Source: Streptomyces sp. A0642
Lineage (GTDB): Bacteria > Actinomycetota > Actinomycetes > Streptomycetales > Streptomycetaceae
NCBI RefSeq assembly: GCF_004795105.1
Contig: NZ_SSBL01000004.1
Coordinates: 310,001-374,000 of the forward strand
Reading direction: 5' to 3'
Length of the DNA stretch: 64,000 nucleotides
Made by a program: the position numbers and the translations under genes. Shown in pieces: positions 48,174-56,024 of this stretch (its first letter is position 1; each line of letters begins with the position of its first letter). A model generated the notes under the pieces. It did no database searches and was not told the origin of the DNA. It was given only the letters and a program-made list of their open reading frames with translations.

Positions 48174-49754
48174 ATGCCGTACCGTCCACGAATCCCGTCC
48201 CCGGACCGCCGCACCCTGCTGCGCGGCTCCCTGGTGGCCACGGCCGCTCTCACGCTCCCCGTGGCGGGTGCGGCGGCCCCCGCCTTCGCACGGTCCGGCC
48301 GTCCCGACGCGTCCTGGGGCGTGCAGGTGGGGGACGTCACGTCGTCCTCCGCTCTCGTGTGGGTGCGCTCCGACCGGCCGGCCCGGATGGTGGTGGAGAC
48401 GTCGGCGACCGAGTCCTTCCAGCGTGCCCGCGTCTGGCACGGCCCGCTGCTGGGCCCGGGTACCGACTTCACCGGAACGACGCCGCTGTACGGCCTGCCG
48501 CCGGGCGAGCAGGTGCACTACCGGGTGACGCTCGCCGACCCGGACGACCCGCGCCGCACCGGTCGGCCGGTGTACGGCGCCTTCCGGACCGCGCCCGCAC
48601 GCCGACGGGACGGGGTGCGCTTCCTGTGGTCCGGTGACATCGCGGGCCAGGGGTGGGGCATCAACCCGGACATCGGGGGCTACCGGGTCTACGACGAGAT
48701 GCGCCGCCTCGACCCCGACTTCTTCCTCTGCAGCGGCGACAACATCTACGCCGACGGGGTCATCGAGCCGCGTGTGACGCTGCCCGACGGACGTGTCTGG
48801 CGCAACGTCACCACCGAGGAGAAGGCGAAGGTCGCCGAGACGCTCGCCGAGTACCGGGGGAACTTCCGCTACAACCTGCTGGACGACAACCTGCGGAAGT
48901 TCAACGCGCAGGTGCCCTCGGTGATCCAGTGGGACGACCACGAGGTGCGCAACAACTGGTACCCGGGACAGATCCTCGACGACGTCCGGTACACCGAGAA
49001 GAACGTGGACGTGCTGGCGGCTCGTTCGACGCGGGCCTTCCGCGAGTACTTCCCCGTGTCGACCCTGCACGGCTCCCCGGGCGGGGACCGGGTCCACCGG
49101 GTGGTGCGGCACGGCCCGCTGCTCGACCTGTTCGTCCTGGACATGCGGACCTTCCGCAACGCCAACTCTCCCGGCCGTCAGCCCGACGACACCACCGGGA
49201 TCCTGGGAGCCGCCCAACTGGAGTGGCTCAAGCGCGAACTGTCCGAGTCCCGGGCGGTGTGGAAGGTGATCGCCGCGGACATGCCCCTCGGACTGGTCGT
49301 CGCCGACGGCGCCACGGACTTCGAGGCCGTGGCGCAGGGCGATCCCGGGGCTCCGCTCGGCCGCGAACTGCAGATCGCGGAACTGCTCCGGTTCATCAAG
49401 CACCGCCGGATCACCGGCACGGTGTGGCTGACGGCGGACGTGCACTACACCTCGGCCCAGCACTACGCCCCCGAGCGGGCGGCGTTCAACGATTTCGCGC
49501 CGTTCTGGGAGTTCGTCACGGGACCGCTGGCGGCGGGCCAATTCCCTTCCAACGCCCTCGACGGCACGTTCGGCCCCGACCGGGTGTTCGTTCAAGCGCC
49601 CGATCGGGCGAACGTGTCGCCGATGGAGACACCGGCGCTGTTCGGTGAGGTCGACATCGACGGTGAGAGCGGCGAATTGACGGTGCGCCTCCGCGAGCAG
49701 GGCGGATCCGTGCTGTTCAGCAAGGCCCTTCAGCCCGGGCGAGTGGGGCAGTGA
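48174..49754 (+). CDS. PhoD-type alkaline phosphatase/phosphodiesterase, Tat-exported
   Basis: A 526-residue exported phosphatase. The start is MPYRPRIPSPDRRTLLRGSL; the twin-arginine motif DRRTLLRG and a hydrophobic stretch VATAALTLPVAGAAAPAFA form a Tat signal. The mature protein has an N-terminal beta-domain (WGVQVGDVTSSSALVWVRSD) and the metallophosphatase core: FLWSGDIAGQGWG, LCSGDNIYADG, VIQWDDHEVRNNWYPG and LTADVHYTSAQHYAP. Those acidic, Asn and His residues fit the PhoD iron/calcium site. A GGAGG site precedes the ATG by seven bases. PhoD enzymes release phosphate from phosphodiesters outside the cell; it is expected to be phosphate-regulated, but I see no certain Pho box. Confidence 0.9.
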   Translation: MPYRPRIPSPDRRTLLRGSLVATAALTLPVAGAAAPAFARSGRPDASWGVQVGDVTSSSALVWVRSDRPARMVVETSATESFQRARVWHGPLLGPGTDFTGTTPLYGLPPGEQVHYRVTLADPDDPRRTGRPVYGAFRTAPARRRDGVRFLWSGDIAGQGWGINPDIGGYRVYDEMRRLDPDFFLCSGDNIYADGVIEPRVTLPDGRVWRNVTTEEKAKVAETLAEYRGNFRYNLLDDNLRKFNAQVPSVIQWDDHEVRNNWYPGQILDDVRYTEKNVDVLAARSTRAFREYFPVSTLHGSPGGDRVHRVVRHGPLLDLFVLDMRTFRNANSPGRQPDDTTGILGAAQLEWLKRELSESRAVWKVIAADMPLGLVVADGATDFEAVAQGDPGAPLGRELQIAELLRFIKHRRITGTVWLTADVHYTSAQHYAPERAAFNDFAPFWEFVTGPLAAGQFPSNALDGTFGPDRVFVQAPDRANVSPMETPALFGEVDIDGESGELTVRLREQGGSVLFSKALQPGRVGQ

Positions 49755-49944
49755 GCAGGGCGCGCCGGCATCCGGCCACGCGCCCGGCCATGGTCGCGGG
49801 CTCCACGCCCCCCACCGCCCCCATCTCGCTGAAAATCGCCTTGCCAACCGGCCAAAAACAGACGATAGGCGACTAGATCCACACTTAACCCATCGGTCAC
49901 AAGGCGTTCGTGATCAGGCAACACCGCTCGGTCAGTGTGGGGTC

Positions 49945-51360
49945 ATGACTGATGTGACCTCCGCGAAGAGTGCCCGCCGCCCCCACCACTGGCGGCGGGA
50001 CCTCATTGAACTCGCCGCCCTGTTCACGGCCGTCGCCATCGCCGACGCGATCGCCAACCTGATCGGACACCAGCCGGGCGGCCCGTCCCTGCTCATCGCC
50101 GCGGCGGTGGCGCTGAGCGCCACCGCCGCGTTCCACACCTGGTGGGCGCGACGCCACAGCCACGCACCGCCGCCGCCGGATGCCGACGGCCCGGCCGCCG
50201 CGTACGAGCCCTCCGCGCAGAAGGTCACGGCGGCCGGCGCCCCGTCGCCCGGCTCCGCGGCCGACGCCGAGACGGTCCTGTGGCGGATGCGCACCACGGT
50301 CCGGGACGCGCCCGGCAGCCTGGCGGCGCTCTGCACCGTGCTGGCCCGCCACCGGATCGACATCCTGACCCTGCAGACGCACCCGCTGGCGGAAGGCACG
50401 GTCGACGAGTTCCTGCTGCGTGCCCCGGCCTCGCTGCCCGCGGCGCAGCTGACCCGGGCGATCTCCGAGGCGGGCGGCCGCTCCACCTGGATCGAGCGCG
50501 CGGACACCCATGATCTGGTGGACGCTCCGACCCGGGTCCTCGGCCTCGCCACCCGCACCGCCCTGGACGCCGCCGAACTCCCCCTGGCCCTGCGCCAGCT
50601 GCTGGGCCGGTGCACCATCCACTCGCTGCCCGCCGTGTCGGTCACCGGACGCGCCACCGGTGAGAGCGCGCCCGTGGAGGGGGTGCTGGAGGAGACGGTG
50701 ATGCGGCTGCGTGACCCGTCGGGCGGCGTCATCACCGTCGAACGCCCCTATCTGCCCTTCACTCCGACGGAGTTCGCGAGGGCGCGCGCCCTGGTCGAGC
50801 TCGACGCCCGGCTCGGCCCCCGCGTCCCGCGCAGCGAGCACGTACTCACCCTGCCCGAGGGCAACGCGATCACCGTGCGCCGGGCGGACCGCGATGACCT
50901 CGAAGCGGCCCGGGCCATGCACGACCGCTGCTCGGAACAGACCCTGCGGCTGCGCTACCACGGACCGGTCCGCGACGCCGACCGCTATCTCGAACACCTG
51001 CTGAGTCCGCGCTTCGGGCGCACCCTCGCCGTGCAGACGGCCTCCGGCCGGACGGTGGCCCTCGGCCATCTCCTCTGGGACGGCGACGAGACCGAGGTCG
51101 CCCTGCTCGTCGAGGACGACTGGCAGCGCCGCGGCATCGGCTCCGAGCTCCTCGGCCGGCTGGTGGCGCTCGCCGTCGAGGCCGGCTGCGAGAGCGTCTA
51201 CGCCGTCACCCAGGCATCGAACACCGGGATGGTCGCCGCGATGCGCGCGCTCTCGCTGCCGCTCGACTACCAGATCGAGGAGGGAACGCTCGTGATCACC
51301 GCCCGGCTGGGCGCGACTCCGGTACGTTCCCTGCCACCGTACGAGCAGGCTGAGCGCTGA
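49945..51360 (+). CDS. ACT domain plus GNAT acetyltransferase fusion
   Basis: A 471-residue protein with three parts. Residues about 20-70 contain membrane helices (LIELAALFTAVAIADAIANL and GGPSLLIAAAVALSATAAF). Residues about 105-175 resemble an ACT domain (WRMRTTVRDAPGSLAALCTV, LARHRIDILTLQTHPLAEGT). The C-terminal third is a GNAT acetyltransferase (ITVRRADRDDLEAARAMHDR, ALLVEDDWQRRGIGSELLGR with the RRGIGS acetyl-CoA loop, VYAVTQASNTGMVAAMRALS). ACT domains bind amino acids, so acetylation could be amino-acid regulated. The acetylation target is unknown. Its 3' end overlaps the convergent PLP-enzyme gene by 65 bases. Confidence 0.83.
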   Translation: MTDVTSAKSARRPHHWRRDLIELAALFTAVAIADAIANLIGHQPGGPSLLIAAAVALSATAAFHTWWARRHSHAPPPPDADGPAAAYEPSAQKVTAAGAPSPGSAADAETVLWRMRTTVRDAPGSLAALCTVLARHRIDILTLQTHPLAEGTVDEFLLRAPASLPAAQLTRAISEAGGRSTWIERADTHDLVDAPTRVLGLATRTALDAAELPLALRQLLGRCTIHSLPAVSVTGRATGESAPVEGVLEETVMRLRDPSGGVITVERPYLPFTPTEFARARALVELDARLGPRVPRSEHVLTLPEGNAITVRRADRDDLEAARAMHDRCSEQTLRLRYHGPVRDADRYLEHLLSPRFGRTLAVQTASGRTVALGHLLWDGDETEVALLVEDDWQRRGIGSELLGRLVALAVEAGCESVYAVTQASNTGMVAAMRALSLPLDYQIEEGTLVITARLGATPVRSLPPYEQAER

Positions 51361-52537
51361 CCACCTGCCGCACGGGCGCCTCGCCGCTCAGGGCCTGGCA
51401 CAGATCGGCCCACAGGTCCTCGACGTCCTCCAGCCCGACCGACATGCGCAGCAGACGGTCGCCGACCCCCGAGGCCTGCCGGTCTCCTTCGTCCACGATG
51501 CGGTGGCTGATGGAGGCCGGGTGCTGGATGAGTGTGTCCACACTGCCGAGACTGACCGCCGGCGTGATCAGGCGCACCGCGGCGATCACCCGGTGCGGGT
51601 CCCCGTACACCTCGAAGGAGACCATCGCACCACCCAGTTCCGGGTAGTGCACGCGGGCGATCCGCGGGTCGGCGGAGAGGCGGCGGGAGAGCTCCGCGGC
51701 GTTCGCGGACGCGGCCCGGACCCGCACCGGGAGCGTGGCGAGACCGCGCAGCAGCAGGTACCCCGCCATCGGGTGGAGCACCCCGCCGGTCGCGAACCGC
51801 ACCTGGCGCAGCCGGGCCGCGAACTCCTCGTCACAGGCGACGACCCCTCCCATCACGTCCCCGTGGCCGCCCAGGTACTTCGTCGCGCTGTGCAGCACGA
51901 TCCGGGCGCCGTGCTCGACGGGCCGCTGAAGGATGGGGGTGGCGAAGGTGTTGTCGACCAGCAGCGGCACCGAACCGCAGGAGTGGGCGACCGCCCGGAT
52001 GTCCACTTCGGCGAGGGTCGGGTTCGCGGGGGTCTCGACGATCACCAGTCCCGTGTCGGGGCGGATCGCCTCGGCGATGCCCGCGGGATCCGTCCAGGTC
52101 ACCTCCGTGCCGAGGAGCCCGGCACCGAGGAGGTGGTCACTGCAGCCGTAGAGCGGGCGCACGGCCACCACGTGGCGCAGCCCCATGCTCGCGCGGGCGA
52201 GCAGGACGGCGGTGAGCGCGGCCATCCCGCTGGCGAACGCCACGGCGCTCGCGGTCCCTTCGAGCCGGGCCAGGGCCGTCTCGAAACGGGCGGTGGTCGG
52301 GTTGTCGAGCCGCGCGTAGACGGGCGGGCCGTCCAGCCGGGCGCCCGTGGAAGCGAAGGAGTCGATCCGTTCCGCCTCCCCCCTGGAGTCGTACGAGGGG
52401 TAGGTGGTGGACAGGTCGATCGGCGGGGCGTGCAGGCCGAGAGCCGCGAGGTCCTCGCGTCCGGCGTGCACGGCTTCGGTGGCCTGCGCCCGGTACGGGG
52501 GTATCGCCGAGGGCGCCATCGAGGAGTGGTTGTCCAT
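51296..52537 (-). CDS. Trans-sulfuration PLP enzyme (cystathionine/methionine gamma-lyase type)
   Basis: A 413-residue Cys/Met-metabolism PLP enzyme. The N-terminal signature PPIDLSTTYPSYD, the substrate-phosphate loop VAFASGMAAL (residues about 98-107), the PLP-facing Tyr (VVAVRPLYGCSDHL), the Asp LVDNTFATPILQRP and the PLP lysine in VLHSATKYLGGHGDVMGG are all present. The family makes or breaks carbon-sulfur bonds; this one may be a methionine gamma-lyase or cystathionine gamma-lyase. The exact reaction cannot be decided from sequence. Start ATG 52537 (MDNHSSMAP); a second ATG at 52519 is possible. It is divergent from the Lrp gene, 60 bases away, which probably regulates it. Confidence 0.88.
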   Translation of the reverse strand: MDNHSSMAPSAIPPYRAQATEAVHAGREDLAALGLHAPPIDLSTTYPSYDSRGEAERIDSFASTGARLDGPPVYARLDNPTTARFETALARLEGTASAVAFASGMAALTAVLLARASMGLRHVVAVRPLYGCSDHLLGAGLLGTEVTWTDPAGIAEAIRPDTGLVIVETPANPTLAEVDIRAVAHSCGSVPLLVDNTFATPILQRPVEHGARIVLHSATKYLGGHGDVMGGVVACDEEFAARLRQVRFATGGVLHPMAGYLLLRGLATLPVRVRAASANAAELSRRLSADPRIARVHYPELGGAMVSFEVYGDPHRVIAAVRLITPAVSLGSVDTLIQHPASISHRIVDEGDRQASGVGDRLLRMSVGLEDVEDLWADLCQALSGEAPVRQVVSAQPARTVAGNVPESRPAGR

Positions 52538-52597
52538 GCACCCCACTCTGAACAAGGACCGGCACGGGTGGTCCGAAGCCCGTGCTACGTTCGGCGA

Positions 52598-53119
52598 ATG
52601 ACCGATTCTGTCGCTCTCGACACGGTGGATCTGCACATTCTGCGGCTGCTGCAGAACGATTCCCGGACCACGTACCGCGAGCTCGCCGCCGAGGTCGGGG
52701 TCGCCCCCTCGACCTGCCTGGACCGGGTCACCAGGCTGCGCCGTACGGGCGTCATCCTCGGACACCAGTTGCGTCTCGATCCGGCCAGGCTGGGGCGCGG
52801 TCTGGAGGCGTTCCTCTCGGTGCAGGTCCGGCCGCACCGCCGGGAGCTCATCGGCCCGTTCGTCGACCGGATCAGGACCCTGCCCGAGTCGCGCGCCCTC
52901 TTCCATCTGACCGGCCCCGACGACTACTTGGTCCATGTCGCGGTGACCGACACCGCGGATCTTCAGCGCCTGGTCCTCGACGAGTTCACCTCGCGGCGCG
53001 AAGTGGCCCGCGTGGAGACGCGGTTGATATTCCAGCAGTGGGAGTGCGGTCCGCTGCTGCCGCCTTCGGCCCGGACGGCCGAGGGCGGTCCGGGTCAGGC
53101 CCATGGTGCCGATCGGTAG
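52598..53119 (+). CDS. Lrp/AsnC-family transcriptional regulator
   Basis: A 173-residue feast-or-famine regulator. The helix-turn-helix is LDTVDLHILRLLQNDSRTTY, RELAAEVGVAPSTCLDRVTR and the ligand-binding RAM domain follows (RGLEAFLSVQVRPHRRELIG, FHLTGPDDYLVHVAVTDTAD). I start at ATG 52598. The last ~15 residues are Gly/Ala/Arg-rich. It is divergent from the trans-sulfuration enzyme by 60 bases, the classic layout for amino-acid-responsive control of a Cys/Met lyase. The inducing amino acid is unknown. Confidence 0.9.
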   Translation: MTDSVALDTVDLHILRLLQNDSRTTYRELAAEVGVAPSTCLDRVTRLRRTGVILGHQLRLDPARLGRGLEAFLSVQVRPHRRELIGPFVDRIRTLPESRALFHLTGPDDYLVHVAVTDTADLQRLVLDEFTSRREVARVETRLIFQQWECGPLLPPSARTAEGGPGQAHGADR

Positions 53120-53154
53120 TGACGCGGAGGCCCTCCCCGTACGAGGATGTCCAC

Positions 53155-54843
53155 ATGTCAGACACTTCCAGCAGCGCGCTGCCCCGCCAGGTCGCCGACA
53201 CCTATGTCGACGCGTTCATCGAACTCGACCCCATCTCCGGCACCTATCTGGGTGTCGCGGAGAGCTCGCGCCGCCTTCCCGACTTCTCCCCCGCCGGCCA
53301 GGAGGCACTGGCCGACCTCGCCCGCACCACACTCGCGCGGCTCGACCGCGCGGAGCAGCTTCCCGGCGCGGCCGACGACGCCGAGCGTCGCTGCGGCCGT
53401 CTCCTGCGTGAGCGCCTGACGGCCGAACTCGCCGTCCACGAGGCCGACGAGGCGTTGCGGGCCGTTTCCAATCTGCACTCGCCGGCCCACTCGATCCGTG
53501 AGGTGTTCACGGTGACGCCCACCGATACGGACGAGGACTGGGCGGCCGTCGTCGAGCGGCTCGGGGCGGTTCCGGCCGCACTGTCCGGCTATCGCGAGTC
53601 CCTCGCGCTCGGCCTGGAGCGGAAGTTGTACGGCGGTCCGCGCGCCACGGCGACCTTCATCGGCCAGCTCGACGAATGGGTCGGGGGCGACGGCACGAAG
53701 GGGTTCTTCCAGGACTTCGCCGCCGCCGGCCCGGACTCGCTGCGCGCCGAGCTGGACGCCGCCGCCGCGCAGGCCACCCGCTCGCTGGAGGAGCTGCGGG
53801 AGTGGATGCGCGAGGTGTACGCGCCCGCGATCGAGGGTGAGCCGGACACGGTCGGACGCGAGCGGTACGCCCGCTGGTCGCGCTACTTCAACGGAACCGA
53901 CCTGGATCTCGACGAGGCGTACGCCTACGGCTGGTCCGAGTACCACCGGCTGCTCGCCGAGATGCGCACAGAGGCCGAGAAGGTACTGCCGGGCGCGGGT
54001 CCCTGGGAGGCGCTGGCCCACCTCGATGTGCACGGCAAGCACATCGAGGGCGTCGACGAGGTCCAGGCCTGGCTGCAGGGGCTGATGGACGAGGCGATCG
54101 AGGCGCTGGACGGGACGCACTTTGAACTCGCCGAGCGGGTCCGCAGGGTGGAGTCCCGGATCGCTCCTCCCGGCGGCGCCGCGGCGCCGTACTACACGGG
54201 TCCCTCCGAGGACTTCTCGCGCCCCGGACGCACGTGGCTGCCGACGATGGGCGAGACCCGGTTCCCGGTGTACGACCTGGTCTCCACGTGGTACCACGAG
54301 GGTGTGCCCGGTCATCATCTCCAGCTCGCGCAGTGGGCCCATGTCGCCGAGAGCCTCTCGCGCTACCAGGCCTCAATCGGCATCGTCAGCGCCAACGCCG
54401 AGGGCTGGGCGCTGTACGCGGAACGTCTGATGGACGAGCTGGGTTTCCTGCCCGACGCCGAGCGCCGGCTGGGGTACCTGGACGCCCAGATGATGCGGGC
54501 CTGCCGGGTGATCGTGGACATCGGCATGCACGCGGAGCTGGAGATCCCGGCCGACTCCCCGTTCCATCCCGGAGAGCGGTGGACGCCGGAGCTGGCCCAG
54601 GAGTTCTTCGGCAACCACAGCGGCCGGCCCGCCGACTTCGTGGAGAGTGAGCTGACCCGCTACCTCTCGATGCCGGGTCAGGCCATCGGCTACAAGCTGG
54701 GCGAGCGTGCCTGGCTGCTCGGCCGGGAGAACGCCCGCGCGGCGCACGGGGACGCCTTCGACCTCAAGTCCTGGCACATGGCCGCCCTGTCCCAGGGGCC
54801 GCTGGGTCTGGACGACCTGGTCGACGAGCTGTCGAAGCTCTGA
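53155..54843 (+). CDS. DUF885 metallopeptidase-like protein
   Basis: A 562-residue soluble protein of the DUF885 family. The zinc-binding segment is VSTWYHEGVPGHHLQLAQWA (residues about 376-395), with HEGVPGHH as the key HExxxGHH-like motif, and a downstream Glu in NAEGWALYAERLMDEL. The motif GQAIGYKLGERAWLLGRENA near the C-terminus is also typical. These proteins are thought to be zinc-dependent carboxypeptidases. It starts 35 bases after the Lrp stop, at ATG 53155, and may be co-transcribed with it. No signal peptide, so it is cytoplasmic. Confidence 0.88.
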   Translation: MSDTSSSALPRQVADTYVDAFIELDPISGTYLGVAESSRRLPDFSPAGQEALADLARTTLARLDRAEQLPGAADDAERRCGRLLRERLTAELAVHEADEALRAVSNLHSPAHSIREVFTVTPTDTDEDWAAVVERLGAVPAALSGYRESLALGLERKLYGGPRATATFIGQLDEWVGGDGTKGFFQDFAAAGPDSLRAELDAAAAQATRSLEELREWMREVYAPAIEGEPDTVGRERYARWSRYFNGTDLDLDEAYAYGWSEYHRLLAEMRTEAEKVLPGAGPWEALAHLDVHGKHIEGVDEVQAWLQGLMDEAIEALDGTHFELAERVRRVESRIAPPGGAAAPYYTGPSEDFSRPGRTWLPTMGETRFPVYDLVSTWYHEGVPGHHLQLAQWAHVAESLSRYQASIGIVSANAEGWALYAERLMDELGFLPDAERRLGYLDAQMMRACRVIVDIGMHAELEIPADSPFHPGERWTPELAQEFFGNHSGRPADFVESELTRYLSMPGQAIGYKLGERAWLLGRENARAAHGDAFDLKSWHMAALSQGPLGLDDLVDELSKL

Positions 54844-54851
54844 CCGGACCG

Positions 54852-54887
54852 CCGGCGGGCCCCGGACGTGGAGACCGGGCCCGCCGG
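54852..54887. terminator. Bidirectional hairpin terminator
   Basis: Perfect 11-base arms CCGGCGGGCCC (54852-54862) and GGGCCCGCCGG (54877-54887) with a 14-base loop, placed between the convergent DUF885 and rhodanese genes, so it can end both transcripts. Confidence 0.72.
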
Positions 54888-54957
54888 ACGGTGACGGCAC
54901 CGGCCCGTTGCCGGCGACGGGCCGGGTCAGCGGGAAACGGTGCCGGCGAGGGACGGG

Positions 54958-55452
54958 TCAGCACCCGCAGTCGCCGGATGCCTCCGGTGCCGTGAGCGGG
55001 TCGGCGGTGCGCCGCTCGCGCCCCTCCCACGTCTCGAACTCGAAGCCCTCGCGCGCCCAGTACTCGAAGCCGCCGAGCATCTCCTTGACCTGGTAACCGA
55101 GTTCGGCGAGGGCGAGCGCTGCACGGGTGGCGCCGTTGCAGCCGGGGCCCCAGCAGTAGGTGACCACCGGCACGGCGGGGTCGAGGAGTCGGGGGGCCTG
55201 CTCGGCGATGAGCGCCGTCGGCAGGTGTACGGCCCCGGGAACGTGCCCCTGGTCCCAGGACGCCGCGGAACGGGAGTCGAGCAGGACGAAGCCTGGGTCC
55301 CCGTCGGCGGCCAGGGCCGCGGCGACGTCCGAGACGTCGGCGTGGAAGGCGAGCGAGGCGCCGAAGTAGGCGGCGGCCGCGGCCGGAGCCGCGGGCGGGA
55401 CGCGCAGGACGGGGTTGATGGCGGGGGCGTGAGCGGCGGGCTGCGTAGTCAT
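54958..55452 (-). CDS. Rhodanese-like sulfurtransferase
   Basis: A 164-residue single-domain rhodanese. Key segments are PGFVLLDSRSAASWDQGHVP (with the Arg/Asp of the CH2A motif), GAVHLP, and the active-site loop YCWGPGCNGATRAALALAEL (Cys about 123). The loop has the six-residue form of a CXXXXX[S/T] rhodanese. The C-terminus is acidic and ends in SGDCGC. Such enzymes transfer sulfane sulfur, possibly from the trans-sulfuration enzyme nearby. It is divergent from an Lrp-type regulator 93 bases away, which probably controls it. Confidence 0.87.
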   Translation of the reverse strand: MTTQPAAHAPAINPVLRVPPAAPAAAAAYFGASLAFHADVSDVAAALAADGDPGFVLLDSRSAASWDQGHVPGAVHLPTALIAEQAPRLLDPAVPVVTYCWGPGCNGATRAALALAELGYQVKEMLGGFEYWAREGFEFETWEGRERRTADPLTAPEASGDCGC

Positions 55453-55544
55453 GGGGGAAATCTACGGTCGGCGGCTGCCCATCGGAAGGAGAGATCCCCG
55501 GCACATCACTTGATCTGCCGGGCTATCCCCTGTTTTCTTTTCGC

Positions 55545-55991
55545 ATGACCGACTATTCCCCGGACGACACCGACTGGCGCATTCTGGACGTCCTGCAGGG
55601 CGAAGGGCGCGCGACGTTCGCCGAACTCGCGCGGGCCGTCGCGATGTCGCCGAGCGCCGTGACGGAGCGCGTCCGCCGTCTGGAGGACGCCGGGATCATC
55701 AGCGGGTACGCCGCGGTGGTCGATCCGGAGCGCCTCGGGCTGCCGGTGCTCGCGTTCGTACGGCTGCGGTATCCGAACGGCAACTACAAGCCGTTCCACG
55801 ATCTCCTCGATACCACGCCGGAGATCGTGGAGGCGCATCACGTGACGGGCGACGACTGCTTCGTACTGAAGGTGACCGCCCGTTCCATGAAGCACCTGGA
55901 GGCCGTGTCCGGGAAGATCGGTGCCCTCGGGTCCGTCACCACCAGCGTCGTCTACTCCTCGCCGCTGCCGAGGCGGGCCGTCAGCCGCTGA
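55545..55991 (+). CDS. Lrp/AsnC-family transcriptional regulator
   Basis: A 148-residue regulator. The helix-turn-helix reads TDWRILDVLQGEGRATFAEL, ARAVAMSPSAVTERVRRLED, and the RAM domain contains GLPVLAFVRLRYPNGNYKPF and EAHHVTGDDCFVLKVTARSM. Length and arrangement are standard. It is divergent from the rhodanese gene, which is its likely target; a pair with a sulfur-handling enzyme and an Lrp regulator also appears 3 kb upstream. Confidence 0.9.
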   Translation: MTDYSPDDTDWRILDVLQGEGRATFAELARAVAMSPSAVTERVRRLEDAGIISGYAAVVDPERLGLPVLAFVRLRYPNGNYKPFHDLLDTTPEIVEAHHVTGDDCFVLKVTARSMKHLEAVSGKIGALGSVTTSVVYSSPLPRRAVSR

Positions 55992-56024
55992 GCCGCCGCC
56001 GGCCAGGGTGCCGGACGCCGGCCC

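Noticed and set aside
52582..53154. N-terminal extension of the DUF885 gene
   Set aside because: The extension overlaps the Lrp gene in another frame and is Arg/Pro-rich. The ATG at 53155 begins a typical N-terminus.
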